Positions 1-9,938 of a stretch of 64,000 nucleotides of DNA are shown here, piece by piece (positions within the stretch are counted from its first letter, which is position 1; each line of letters opens with the position of its first letter). Made by a program: the position numbers and the translations under genes. The notes beneath the pieces are model-generated. The model had not been told where the DNA came from. It searched no databases and saw only the letters and a program-made list of their open reading frames with translations. Source of the stretch: Gemmatimonadota bacterium (lineage in GTDB: Bacteria > Latescibacterota > UBA2968); contig PBWH01000006.1 of the NCBI GenBank assembly GCA_002727195.1, forward strand, positions 487,381 to 551,380. Direction: 5' to 3'.

Positions 1-14
1 CGCTGACACACAGC

Positions 15-1184
15 GTGATGGTGCTGACCGGTGGGCCCGGTACCGGCAAAACGACCACGGTAAATGGCATGATCAGCCTGTTCGAGGCGAGGAAAAAACG
101 GGTTGTCCTGGCGGCCCCCACCGGCCGCGCAGCCAAGCGGATGCAAGAGGCGACAGGGAAGGATGCCCGTACGATTCATCGGCTTCTGGAGTTCTCTCCC
201 GGCACCGGGTTTGTGCGCAATGCCGAAAATCCACTGGAGGGAGACGCCTTTATTGTCGATGAGATCTCTATGGTGGACGTTCTCCTGATGAACAGCCTTT
301 TGAGGGCTGTTCCGGTCAGTGCTACGCTGATTCTGGTGGGGGATATCGACCAGTTGCCCTCTGTGGGGCCGGGAAGTGTGCTCAAGGATGTGATCGAATC
401 TCGGATTATCGAGGTAGTGACGCTGAACGAGATCTTCCGGCAGGCCCAGACAAGCCGGATCGTCACGAACGCGCACGGAATCAACTCCGGTGGGATGCCC
501 GAGCTCGACAACCGCCGTGATGGGGACTTTTTCTTTCTGGAAGTTCCTGATCCGGTGGCTGTTGCGGATACCATCGTCGACTTGTGCCGGGAGCGTCTTC
601 CGAAGACGTATTCGTTCGATCCGCACGAGGACATCCAGGTGTTGTCACCGATGCATCGAGGGGAGGCCGGCGCTCAGTCCCTTAACGAACGACTCCAGGC
701 GGCTCTCAACCCGACGGGGACGGAGGTGACGCGCGGCGGGGTTCGGTATCGGGACGGCGACAAGGTGATGCAGGTCCGGAACAATTACTACAAGGATGTC
801 TTCAACGGAGACATCGGCCGGGTCACGCAAATCGATACCACCGAACAGGAAGTTAGTGTTGCCTTTGGTGAGCGCACGGCTACATACGAGTATGGCGAGT
901 TGGACGAATTGGCGCAGGCGTATGCGATCACAGTCCACAAGAGCCAGGGATCGGAATTCAGGGCAGTTGTTGTACCGATCACCACCCAGCACTTCGTGAT
1001 GCTCCAGCGGAACCTGATCTACACTGCGATCACCAGGGCCAAAGGTCTGGTTGTGATGGTCGGTACACGGAAAGCACTGGGTATAGCAGTGAAGAACAAT
1101 GCGGTGTCGCTACGGAACACGACCCTGGTTGAGCGACTGAGGGACCGAGACACAGAAGAGACGAATGAGGATTTACCGCAGTGA
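15..1184 (+). CDS. recD2: RecD2-like SF1B DNA helicase / exodeoxyribonuclease V alpha subunit family (5' truncated by window edge)
   Basis: Walker [11 protein letters not shown], Walker [21 protein letters not shown] and C-terminal [14 protein letters not shown] motifs; the reading frame starts at the window edge. Confidence 0.88.
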   Translation: MMVLTGGPGTGKTTTVNGMISLFEARKKRVVLAAPTGRAAKRMQEATGKDARTIHRLLEFSPGTGFVRNAENPLEGDAFIVDEISMVDVLLMNSLLRAVPVSATLILVGDIDQLPSVGPGSVLKDVIESRIIEVVTLNEIFRQAQTSRIVTNAHGINSGGMPELDNRRDGDFFFLEVPDPVAVADTIVDLCRERLPKTYSFDPHEDIQVLSPMHRGEAGAQSLNERLQAALNPTGTEVTRGGVRYRDGDKVMQVRNNYYKDVFNGDIGRVTQIDTTEQEVSVAFGERTATYEYGELDELAQAYAITVHKSQGSEFRAVVVPITTQHFVMLQRNLIYTAITRAKGLVVMVGTRKALGIAVKNNAVSLRNTTLVERLRDRDTEETNEDLPQ

Positions 1185-1759
1185 AGCCACTCCTGTCATT
1201 CTTGATGGTTCTGTTGATCGCGGCCTCCGTTGGCGCGCAGGTCAAGGGAGCGCTCAATCGGTCCTCGACATACTCGGACGCTGTCCTGCGGCAGCTGGTT
1301 CGGGCATCTCAGCTGGCCGCCAATCGTCAGCAGGCGATCCTCAGGGATAGCGCGCTTCGGCAGAACGAGACGGCGGGGATTCGGCGACACTCGGTATTCC
1401 GACCGACGGATCAGGCGCAACTCGAGCGGCTGAGTGCGTTCTCCGGTGAACGGCTTCGGGCACTGGAAATGATGTCGGAGTTCGAGGAACGCGAGGTGTC
1501 CCGAATGCAGTCGGCCTACCAGGTTGATCTGGATGTCGAGGATGCAAACCGTGTGTCCGAACTCGCCGACACAAGCTCCAACCTCACGCAGACCGAGCTT
1601 CGCAGCTTGCTGCGAATTTCTGATGACCGTGAGTGGGTCACCAGGGTCCGGAAACAGGCCCTTGCCTCGGAATCATACTCGAATCTTCTCAGGAATCGCT
1701 CCATTGCTTTATCTAAAGGCAGTTCACTGATTCTCAGGATGTCCACGGATCAGCGCTGA
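1181..1759 (+). CDS. hypothetical exported protein
   Basis: GTG start overlapping the recD stop (GTGA); N-terminal signal peptide [20 protein letters not shown]. Confidence 0.6.
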   Translation: MKPLLSFLMVLLIAASVGAQVKGALNRSSTYSDAVLRQLVRASQLAANRQQAILRDSALRQNETAGIRRHSVFRPTDQAQLERLSAFSGERLRALEMMSEFEEREVSRMQSAYQVDLDVEDANRVSELADTSSNLTQTELRSLLRISDDREWVTRVRKQALASESYSNLLRNRSIALSKGSSLILRMSTDQR

Positions 1760-1849
1760 ACGTCGCTTCCTTCGGGAGCAAGCGATGTCCCCTCCTTGAC
1801 AGCGCCCTTCTTTCCAGCCTAAACTGAGTGCCGTTCCACACCTCCAAAC

Positions 1850-3424
1850 GTGGCGTGTCACTTGTCAGACGAACTCAAACTACAGGTTCAGAACCTCGTA
1901 CGCATCGGCGCTGCACTGTCCAGCGAACGGGATATCGATGTCCTTCTCGAGATGATTGTCGAGGAGTCGAGGCGATTCACCTCCGCCGATGGAGGGACCC
2001 TCTATGTCGTCAGCGACGATGAGCAGTATCTGGACTGGAAGATCCTGCACAATGATACGATGGGTACCCGGATGGGTGGCACCAGTGGGATCCCCATCCA
2101 TCTCCCACCGGTCCCGCTCCACGTCGATGGGGCGCCAAACAGGGGCAACGTGAGTGCGGCCTGCGCGAATACGGGAGAGCCGATCAACATCCCGGACGCC
2201 TACGAGGCGGATGGGTACGATTTCTCCGGCACCCGCCAGTACGATGAGTCGAGCGGCTACCGCTCCAAATCCTTCCTTGTCGTTCCGCTCCGAAATCACG
2301 AAGACGATATTATCGGTATCCTGCAGTTGATCAACGCCCAGGACCCAGCGTCCGGCGAGACGATCGCGTTCTCTGAGGCTGCACAGGAGCTCGTGATCGC
2401 GCTGGGGTCCCAGGCGGCGGTGGCGATTACGAATGCCAGACTGATCTCCGACTTGAGCCTCCTGTTCGATGCATTTATCCAGGCGACGGCAACGGCCATC
2501 GATGAGAAGTCACCGTATACGGCCGGTCATGTACGCCGCGTGGCGGACCTGACCATGCAGATCGCCGGCGCGATCAACCGGTCAGACGCGGACAGATGGC
2601 AGGACACGAAGTTTTCGGCTGACGAGCTGGAAGAGCTGCGGGTGGCGGCCTGGATGCACGATGTCGGGAAGATCACGACTCCCGAACACGTCGTGGACAA
2701 ATCAACGAAGCTGGAGACGATTCACGATAGGATCGAGCTCGTGGCCGCCCGGATGGAGATCGTGAAGCGGGATCGGATCATCAGGGTGCTGAGTCAGGGG
2801 CTGTCCAACGACGAACGGACATCGCGACTTGCGGGGATCGACTCGACTCTCGCTGCTCTGGAGCAGGATCTCGCCTTTATCAGAGAGTGCAACCTGGGCG
2901 GCGAGTTCATGTCGGACGAGCAGATCGATCGACTGAACAGCCTCAGCGAGCAGGTGGTCGAGATCGCCGGCTCTTCACAGGCGGTCATCTCTGAAGACGA
3001 GCTCCTCAATCTGTCGATTCGGAAAGGCACGTTGACCGAAGAGGAACGACAGGTCATCCAGAATCACGCGGCCGTGACCCTGAAGATTCTCTTGCAGTTA
3101 CCGTTCTCCAAGGGACTCCGGAACGTGCCCGAGTACGCAGGTGGTCATCACGAAAAACTGAACGGGCATGGCTATCCGTCCGGGTTGACCGCGGACGAGC
3201 TTCCGTTACAGGCGCGGATCCTGGCGGTGGCGGACGTCTTCGAGGCCTTGACGGCTCCGGATCGGCCGTATCGCGCGCCGATGCCTCTGGCCAAGGCGAT
3301 GGACCTGCTGGACATCATGGTGGACGAAGGGGATCTGGACGGAGAAATCGTCGACCTGTTCAAGCAGTCCGGTGTTTTCATGGTTTACGCTCAGAAAGAA
3401 CTGGGAGCCGAACAATACGAGTGA
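1850..3424 (+). CDS. GAF domain + HD-GYP phosphohydrolase (cyclic-di-GMP phosphodiesterase family)
   Basis: GAF-like N-terminus; WMHDVGKI and HHEKLNGHGYPSGL HD-GYP signature; GTG start. Confidence 0.85.
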   Translation: MACHLSDELKLQVQNLVRIGAALSSERDIDVLLEMIVEESRRFTSADGGTLYVVSDDEQYLDWKILHNDTMGTRMGGTSGIPIHLPPVPLHVDGAPNRGNVSAACANTGEPINIPDAYEADGYDFSGTRQYDESSGYRSKSFLVVPLRNHEDDIIGILQLINAQDPASGETIAFSEAAQELVIALGSQAAVAITNARLISDLSLLFDAFIQATATAIDEKSPYTAGHVRRVADLTMQIAGAINRSDADRWQDTKFSADELEELRVAAWMHDVGKITTPEHVVDKSTKLETIHDRIELVAARMEIVKRDRIIRVLSQGLSNDERTSRLAGIDSTLAALEQDLAFIRECNLGGEFMSDEQIDRLNSLSEQVVEIAGSSQAVISEDELLNLSIRKGTLTEEERQVIQNHAAVTLKILLQLPFSKGLRNVPEYAGGHHEKLNGHGYPSGLTADELPLQARILAVADVFEALTAPDRPYRAPMPLAKAMDLLDIMVDEGDLDGEIVDLFKQSGVFMVYAQKELGAEQYE

Positions 3425-3451
3425 ATCAGGTCAGGCAGAGGAATGTGCGGG

Positions 3452-3479
3452 GCCCATCAGTCAGCTGATGGGCTTTTTT
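3452..3479 (+). terminator. rho-independent terminator after the HD-GYP gene
   Basis: GCCCATCAG-TCAG-CTGATGGGC followed by TTTTTT; 9-bp perfect stem. Confidence 0.9.
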
Positions 3480-3483
3480 ATTG

Positions 3484-4107
3484 TCAGGTGAGAATGTCGG
3501 AGGAGGGGACCGCGCCCTCGCGAAGGATGCGTAGCTCTCCAGCGGTGACATCCACGAGTGTCGAGGGGGTGGCATCGGGGTCACAGGTGCCCTCGAGGAT
3601 CAGAACACCAGGGTCGGCCCAGGTGGCGACGTGGTGAGACGACGTCGATGGTGGTTGCCCGGTTGGATTGGCGCTGGTTGACGTGATTGGGCGACCGAAT
3701 CGAGTGACGAGATCCAGCGCCGGCCCAGGGCTTGCCTGGCGGACGGCTACGGTTCCCGAGTTGGAGGTGACAAAGGAGGAGAGGCCGACAACCGCCGGTA
3801 GGACCAGTGTGAGGGGCCCGGGCCAATGTCTGTCGATCAGCCGATGAGCTGGATCGGGCAGGTTCGGCGTCAGTTGGTAGAGATCGCCCGGCTTTTCGAT
3901 CAGTAGAAGAACCGGGCGGTCTGGGGGGCGCCCCTTGAGGCTGAACAGCCGGTCGAGGGCTCCCTCGTCAAACGGATCGACGGCCAGACCGAAGACGGTT
4001 TCCGTCGGGTAGCCCACAATTCCCCCGCAGGAGAGGTGTCGGGCCGCCGCAGTGATCCCGTCCTCATCCGGCCGAGTGATCCGGGATCCGTCTACCGGCG
4101 CGCCCAT
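3484..4107 (-). CDS. L-threonylcarbamoyladenylate synthase (Sua5/YciO/YrdC family)
   Basis: GGIVGYPTETVFGLAVDP, RHWPGPLTLVL and PITSTSANPTGQPP motifs. Confidence 0.9.
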   Translation of the reverse strand: MGAPVDGSRITRPDEDGITAAARHLSCGGIVGYPTETVFGLAVDPFDEGALDRLFSLKGRPPDRPVLLLIEKPGDLYQLTPNLPDPAHRLIDRHWPGPLTLVLPAVVGLSSFVTSNSGTVAVRQASPGPALDLVTRFGRPITSTSANPTGQPPSTSSHHVATWADPGVLILEGTCDPDATPSTLVDVTAGELRILREGAVPSSDILT

Positions 4108-7100
4108 CTCGGGATGCCCGTAAATGCCGGGTTGCTCGAATTCGCACGGCCGAACGCATTGGTGAAAGTGAGAAAGTCGGAAAAGCCGACCAGGCCGTCG
4201 TTATCAAGATCGTATGTGGTGCTGGTGGAGCCGAAAGCTTCGGCGAAGGGCAGAAAGTCGAGGAAGTCGACGATTCCGTCACCGTTGAAGTCTGCCCTGG
4301 CTTCGCCGCTGTCCGGATCGATTGGCGGTGGCTCGACAGTAGGTGCGTCGCTCTGGAATAGCATTCTCAAGCGAACCACCCGGTTGTTACCCGCGTCGGC
4401 GATCACCACGGACCCATCGGGCGCTACGGTCAAACCGCCCGGCTCGTCGAGGTTCAATTCCAGCGCGTTGCCCCGGTTCCCGTTGCTGCCCGACCTCCCG
4501 GTGCCGGCGACTGTCTGGGCAAGCCCAGTTTCGAGTTCGATCGCGACGACGCGGTTATTCTGCGAATCCGAGATGAACAGTCTGCCGGCAGGATCGAATG
4601 CCACATCCTGGGGCCCGTTCAATTCCAGGAAGCGGGCGGGTCCGCCATCACCTGAAGATCCGGGAGCTCCTGTGCCGGCAAATGTCGTAATGATTCCGGA
4701 GGGATCGACTCTGCGGATCCGGTGTCCACCGATTTCTGCAATATACAGGTTCCCGTCCCCATCCACGGCGACACCATTGGCGCCGTTCAAGCGGGACTTC
4801 GTCCCCTGGACGCCGTCCTCGTTCGGGAACAGCTGTAGCGGATCTCCCGCGACAGTCGAGATCTGGTCGTTCTTGATGAGGCGAACGGTACTGACATTCG
4901 GGGTGTTTCCGGTGTTCAGACTCGTGAGATAGGCGTTTCCGAGGCTGTCGATCGTGAGTCCACGCGGGGTCGTGAGGTTAGCGTCCGTTGCCGGGCCGCC
5001 ATCACCGCTGAAGCCCGAGAAGCCGGAACCGGCGAAGGCGGACGTCGTGCCCTGGGGGAGGGTGATCCTGCGGATTCGCTGACCACCCGATTCCGACACG
5101 ATCAGGTCACCGCCCGGGTCAAAGAACATGCCACGAGGGTCAGCGATGTTGGCATCCAGCGCTTCGCCGTCGAACACGGTGCCCGATCCGGCCACGCCCG
5201 TCCCGGCGACGGTCGCGATGGTCGAATCCGTCGGGTTGAGGTGACGGATCCGGTTGTTCGCGCTGTCCGCGATATACACGTTCCCCGACGCATCGACTGC
5301 AACGTCTCTCGGCGTGTTGAAGTTGGCTTCGGTCGCGAGGTCTCCATCCCCGGAGAAACCGCCATTTCCAGTCCCGGCGATGGTTTCGAGCGTCGCGTCT
5401 GTCCCGCTGAGTCTCGGGAGGAGCGTCAGCAGAACGCGTTGTGTCGGGAGCCCGGAGACCAGTATGCTCAAGGGCGTTGCACCTGGGAGTGTGCCCGCCG
5501 TGAACCGGGCGGAGGCCTTTCCGTCAACGATGGTTGGCCCGGAAACGTCCAGGGCTCCACCTCCGACGTCGAGAGAAAAGGTGATCAGCCGGTCGCTGAC
5601 GAGCGCGATCTCACCCAGGTTGTTGAATAGCGTGACCGTCACATCCGTCTGTGCGGTTCCGTTCGCGACAAGGATGTCACCGGTCGTCTCGATCTGCACC
5701 TCGACCGGAGGTAGGGGGGCCTCCTCGACGATCGTGATCACACGATTGATGCCGACGTCCTCGGGCGAGAAACGCTGGAGGGTGCCGCTTGGCCATCGAA
5801 TGCTGAGGGTATCTATCGACAGGGCTTCTCCTAGTCCGAACGGGGCGGACAGGGCATCTTGCGAGAGGAAGGAGGTTCCTCCCGTGATCTCGCGGATACG
5901 TCTCTGGGTACGGTTGTAGACGATCTCGATCCGTGCGCCGATCGCGTCGAAGCTGCTGTCCGACCCCTTGGGGAGGACCGTGAGCCAGTTGCCCTCTGCC
6001 TCCTGATTCCGGAACAGCTGATCGGGGCTGTTCTGGATGGCCACGAACATGTCCAGTCCGCCGTCACCGTCGAAGTCGGCCAGCGCGACGCCACGACTGT
6101 CGGCACTGGTATTCACGCCGAAAGTTTCACCCACCTCCAGGAACTGACTGTCACCCCCGAGGTTCCGGAAGATTTTGTTCTCCGTATCCCGGTTCGTTAT
6201 GAACAGGTCGAGGAGACCGTCATTGTCGAAGTCGCCCCAGACCGCTCCTCGGCCGTTCTCCGGGTCAGCCACGCCGCGCGAACGTCCCACGTCGGTGAAC
6301 CCTTCGCCGTCCTGGTTCTGGTAAAGCCGGTTGTTCCCGAAGTAGGGGACATACAGGTCCAGGAAGCCGTCATTGTTGAAGTCCCCGACGGCGGCACCGG
6401 TACTGGCGCCGCCGTCCAGCGGGACGAACGCCGTGGAGCCGTCCTCGAAGGTCCCATCTCCGTTGTTCCACCAGAGGCGGTTCGGTCCGCTGTTGGCGAC
6501 AAACAGATCCTGGTCCTGGTCGTTGTCGAAATCGGCGAAGACCGGCTGGATGCCGCTGCTCGAGTCCGCGATACCCAGTGCGCCAGCCACCTCTTCGAAG
6601 GTGCCGTTTCCGAGATTCCGGAAGAAGACGTTCGGGCCGAAGTTCGCGATATACAGGTCGGGATCCCCGTCATTGTCGGTATCCGCCCATGCCGCCCCGT
6701 ATGCGTCTCCCACGTCATCCACTCCGGCCAGCATCCCCTGCTCCCTGAACGTGCCTCCCTCGTTGCGGTAGAGGCGGTTGGGTTGCCCGAAGTTGGTCAC
6801 ATAGAGATCTAGATCGCCGTCACCATCGTAGTCGGCCCAGGCGGCTCCGCTCCCATCGCCGGTATCCGCTACCCCGACCTGCGAAGCCACATCCGTGAAC
6901 GAATCGCCACCATCGTTGCGGTAGAGCCGGTTCGCCTCCAGGCTTTTGACGACATACAGGTCAGGGTCTCCGTCCTCGTCATAGTCCGCCCAGGCGACAC
7001 CGAAGGATGCGCCCGGATCGGCGACGCCCACTGATCCGGCAAGGTCGAGGAATCCACCTGGCTTGGGAACGAGACCGCTTCCGGACAGGGGGACGAGAAT

Positions 7101-8864
7101 CTCAGGTTCATCCGGATCGTTCGACAGGATGCTCAGTTCGGCTGAGATCGGTCCAGCGTTCTGTGGGGTGAAGATCACGTTGACGTCCCGGAAGTCGCCC
7201 GCGCTGATGGTAACGCCCGCTACCGGCTGGGGCAGCGTGAAGTTAAGCGTGTCTGACAGGGTGACCTGTTCGACGAACAGTTGACCCTGGGTGAGGTTCG
7301 AGATCCGGATCCTCTGTTCACGGGTTTGATCCGTAAACGTCTGGTTGAACGTGATCGAGGAAGGCAGCACATCGATGTCCGGGACGATTCCAGACCCGGT
7401 CAACGGGATCTCGATCCTGGGCAGAAACGGATCAGTGGTCAGGAGGATGAGGGTGCCTTCAATCCGGTCCTCGTTCTCCGGAACGAAGCGCAGGTCGACC
7501 GTTCGTGAGGCGAAGGGCTCGATCTCGGTGGGGGTCACGAATTCGGTCGTGAACCGTTCGCTGTCGATCGTGAGCGACGTGACCGTCAAGGATCGGTTAC
7601 CCCGGTTCTCGAGCGTCAGTGTGCGATTCGCGCCAATCCCGAGGGAGACTGGTCCGAAATTGAAAAGCGTGGCCGAGGCCGCCAGTAGCGACGTACGGAA
7701 CTCGGGCTGGAATATCTTGCGGATCCGGTTGTTCCCGTTGTCGATGAAGATCAGGTCTCCGTTCGGGTCGACGGCAGCGCGATAGGGCTGATCGAGGGTC
7801 GCCGCGATGGCCAGGCCGCCATCCCCGTCGAACCCACCCTCGTTGACGTTTCCGGGCGTGGTACCGGCAACTGTGACGATCGTGCCATCGAGTTCGACGG
7901 ATCGGATCCGGTGGTTGGCCAGGTCCATGATGTAGATGCGCCCCTGCGGGCCGACGGCGACCCCCCAGGGCAGGTCCAGCCCGGCGTCGACGGCAGGTCC
8001 ACCGTCGCCTGAGAGGGTGCCCTCGCCAAACAGGTTGGTTCTTCCGTTACCCGCGACGGTTTCAATTTGTGTGAAGGCCTGTCCCGAGTCATCCACCGCC
8101 TCCACGAGACTGCGGACCCGATGGCTCTGGGAGTCGGCGAAATAGACCCGCAGTTCCGAGCCGGTGTCCAACGTCATACCCTCGATCGTCAGATCTGCTG
8201 CTAGGGCGTTTCCGCTGTCACCGGAATATCCCTGGCGGCCGGTACCCGCGATCACGTTGACGGAGTCCCCTCCGACCTGAAGGATCTGGTTGTTTCCCGA
8301 CCCCAGGTCGAAATTGATACCGTCGCCAATGATCAGGCCGCTATTGCCGGCGATGATCGAAACGATCTCCCCGAACCTGATCGAGTCGATGTGTACTCTT
8401 TCTATAAACCGAGGGAAGGTGCCGCGCTCCCCGGCTCCGGCAACCGTCGTGATGATCCCTGTCGCTGGATCGATTTTTCGGACTCGGAAGTTACCTGTGT
8501 CCCCGATGAAGACCTCACCCAAGTCGTTTACGTCCACAGCCCGGGGATATTCCAGTTCTGCGTTCGTTGCAGGACCACCATCGCCACTGAACCCGGGAGT
8601 ACCGGTCCCGGCAATCGTGGTGATTACGCCTGAGGTCGCATCGATCTGTCGGATGATGTGGTTGAAGCTGTCAGCGATGTAGATGTTACCTTCGTTGTCG
8701 ACGGCAACATCCTGAGGGACGTTGAGTTGGGCTTCCGTGGCGGGGATTTCTGAACCCAGAAGGTCGGTACCGCCGCCCGCAATCGTGATGATTGTGCCTG
8801 GATCCTGTCCGTAGACAGATGTGCTCAGGAAGAGCGCAAGGAGGATGAGGTGTAGCTTGGGCAT
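4092..8864 (-). CDS. very large secreted NHL-repeat / FG-GAP(VCBS) / ASPIC-UnbV / dockerin-like protein
   Basis: Repeated AGTGxxGFSGDGGPA..YIADSxNHRIR NHL units at both ends; repeated WADYDxDGDxDLYV units in the centre; UnbV-like RWPSG block; C-terminal ADFNGDGIVDFLDFLPF...DLDNDGLVGFSDFLTF; signal peptide at MPKLHLILLALFLSTSVYG (preferred start 8864 rather than 8897). Confidence 0.88.
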   Translation of the reverse strand: MPKLHLILLALFLSTSVYGQDPGTIITIAGGGTDLLGSEIPATEAQLNVPQDVAVDNEGNIYIADSFNHIIRQIDATSGVITTIAGTGTPGFSGDGGPATNAELEYPRAVDVNDLGEVFIGDTGNFRVRKIDPATGIITTVAGAGERGTFPRFIERVHIDSIRFGEIVSIIAGNSGLIIGDGINFDLGSGNNQILQVGGDSVNVIAGTGRQGYSGDSGNALAADLTIEGMTLDTGSELRVYFADSQSHRVRSLVEAVDDSGQAFTQIETVAGNGRTNLFGEGTLSGDGGPAVDAGLDLPWGVAVGPQGRIYIMDLANHRIRSVELDGTIVTVAGTTPGNVNEGGFDGDGGLAIAATLDQPYRAAVDPNGDLIFIDNGNNRIRKIFQPEFRTSLLAASATLFNFGPVSLGIGANRTLTLENRGNRSLTVTSLTIDSERFTTEFVTPTEIEPFASRTVDLRFVPENEDRIEGTLILLTTDPFLPRIEIPLTGSGIVPDIDVLPSSITFNQTFTDQTREQRIRISNLTQGQLFVEQVTLSDTLNFTLPQPVAGVTISAGDFRDVNVIFTPQNAGPISAELSILSNDPDEPEILVPLSGSGLVPKPGGFLDLAGSVGVADPGASFGVAWADYDEDGDPDLYVVKSLEANRLYRNDGGDSFTDVASQVGVADTGDGSGAAWADYDGDGDLDLYVTNFGQPNRLYRNEGGTFREQGMLAGVDDVGDAYGAAWADTDNDGDPDLYIANFGPNVFFRNLGNGTFEEVAGALGIADSSSGIQPVFADFDNDQDQDLFVANSGPNRLWWNNGDGTFEDGSTAFVPLDGGASTGAAVGDFNNDGFLDLYVPYFGNNRLYQNQDGEGFTDVGRSRGVADPENGRGAVWGDFDNDGLLDLFITNRDTENKIFRNLGGDSQFLEVGETFGVNTSADSRGVALADFDGDGGLDMFVAIQNSPDQLFRNQEAEGNWLTVLPKGSDSSFDAIGARIEIVYNRTQRRIREITGGTSFLSQDALSAPFGLGEALSIDTLSIRWPSGTLQRFSPEDVGINRVITIVEEAPLPPVEVQIETTGDILVANGTAQTDVTVTLFNNLGEIALVSDRLITFSLDVGGGALDVSGPTIVDGKASARFTAGTLPGATPLSILVSGLPTQRVLLTLLPRLSGTDATLETIAGTGNGGFSGDGDLATEANFNTPRDVAVDASGNVYIADSANNRIRHLNPTDSTIATVAGTGVAGSGTVFDGEALDANIADPRGMFFDPGGDLIVSESGGQRIRRITLPQGTTSAFAGSGFSGFSGDGGPATDANLTTPRGLTIDSLGNAYLTSLNTGNTPNVSTVRLIKNDQISTVAGDPLQLFPNEDGVQGTKSRLNGANGVAVDGDGNLYIAEIGGHRIRRVDPSGIITTFAGTGAPGSSGDGGPARFLELNGPQDVAFDPAGRLFISDSQNNRVVAIELETGLAQTVAGTGRSGSNGNRGNALELNLDEPGGLTVAPDGSVVIADAGNNRVVRLRMLFQSDAPTVEPPPIDPDSGEARADFNGDGIVDFLDFLPFAEAFGSTSTTYDLDNDGLVGFSDFLTFTNAFGRANSSNPAFTGIPRWARR

Positions 8865-8874
8865 GGAGCTCGGA

Positions 8875-9918
8875 TTACCTGCCCAGATAGAGGTCACGCC
8901 CGGAGACGAGCGAGGCGATTTTACGGTCGGAGACGGATCGTTTGAGCATCCAAAAGCCGCAGTCCGGGTGGATGTAGCCGACGCGTTCGGGTCCCAAAAT
9001 CTTTTCGGCCTTGTCTATGCGAGCGGCGATCTCATCGGCCGTTTCGACGTGGTTCACCTTGATGTCCACAACACCCAGCCCGAGCTTGATCTTGCTGTCA
9101 ACGTCCTTGAGCGCTTCCAGATCGTCATCCGGTCGGTGGGCGAGTTCGAGCACGAGGTGATCAGCGTCCAAATCGTTGAGAAAGCTGACCAGCGAGTCCC
9201 ACGTGCCACTCTGGATCACCTGGCCCCCATAGTTGCCGAAGCAGAAATGAACGGCTTTCTCCATTCCCTCCGAGACGCCGTCGAGGACTCGGTTAATCGA
9301 TTTCGCCGCCAGGGGCCCATCGGCGGGATTCCCGGGGATGTTGGCTTCATCTACCTGGAGACACGCGCAGGGGAGATCCTTGACCTGATCGGCGAGTACA
9401 TCGGCGACACCCATCAGGAGTCCCTCGAAGTCGCCGTAGTGTTTATCGAGCAGCGTACGGGCCAGCATGTAGGGGCTGGTGACGGTGAACTTGAACGGTC
9501 CGCCCGCAACGGCGGCAGCACGCTGACAATCACTTAGCAGATCAAGCGTGCCTTCACTGAGCTCCTGGTCTACGACAGCCGCTGGCTTGACCCGAAAGTC
9601 CATGGTCTGCTTCGATGCGAACTTCTCGATTTCAGAACGCCCGAAATCACCCCGGGTTCCTCCCATCGGACGAACGAAGTACTCGATCATTCCATTGGTT
9701 TCCGGGTGGTTGATGTCGAAGCGGTAGAGCTCACCGTCTGTGGGCAGATCGATACCAGACTGGCGTTGCGTGTCGAAGATGACTCTGGTCGCGTCAGAAA
9801 TAGCGGACTCGCTAGGAGCGGCGATGAGCCACTCGGGCAGGGGGTAGGACCCGACGGTGGTCGTGAGGATTCTCGGTGCCGTTGGGATGGGATGTACGAC
9901 GAGGTTCGGGTCCGACAT
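8875..9918 (-). CDS. short MetE C-terminal-domain-like (core-MetE type) cobalamin-independent methionine synthase family protein
   Basis: TTVGSYPLPEWL start, HFCFGNYGG (HxC), LELAHR and HPDCGFWML match the expected Zn ligand positions; start MSDPN at 9918. Confidence 0.8.
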   Translation of the reverse strand: MSDPNLVVHPIPTAPRILTTTVGSYPLPEWLIAAPSESAISDATRVIFDTQRQSGIDLPTDGELYRFDINHPETNGMIEYFVRPMGGTRGDFGRSEIEKFASKQTMDFRVKPAAVVDQELSEGTLDLLSDCQRAAAVAGGPFKFTVTSPYMLARTLLDKHYGDFEGLLMGVADVLADQVKDLPCACLQVDEANIPGNPADGPLAAKSINRVLDGVSEGMEKAVHFCFGNYGGQVIQSGTWDSLVSFLNDLDADHLVLELAHRPDDDLEALKDVDSKIKLGLGVVDIKVNHVETADEIAARIDKAEKILGPERVGYIHPDCGFWMLKRSVSDRKIASLVSGRDLYLGR

Positions 9919-9938
9919 GCGTGTCCTTTCCTGTTGCT

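Noticed and set aside
4036-6812. Long plus-strand ORFs (e.g. 4036..4932, 5254..5919, 5859..6812) over the NHL/FG-GAP gene
   Set aside because: Antisense of a repetitive, GC-rich, clearly coding minus-strand gene; the plus-strand translations show no family motifs.
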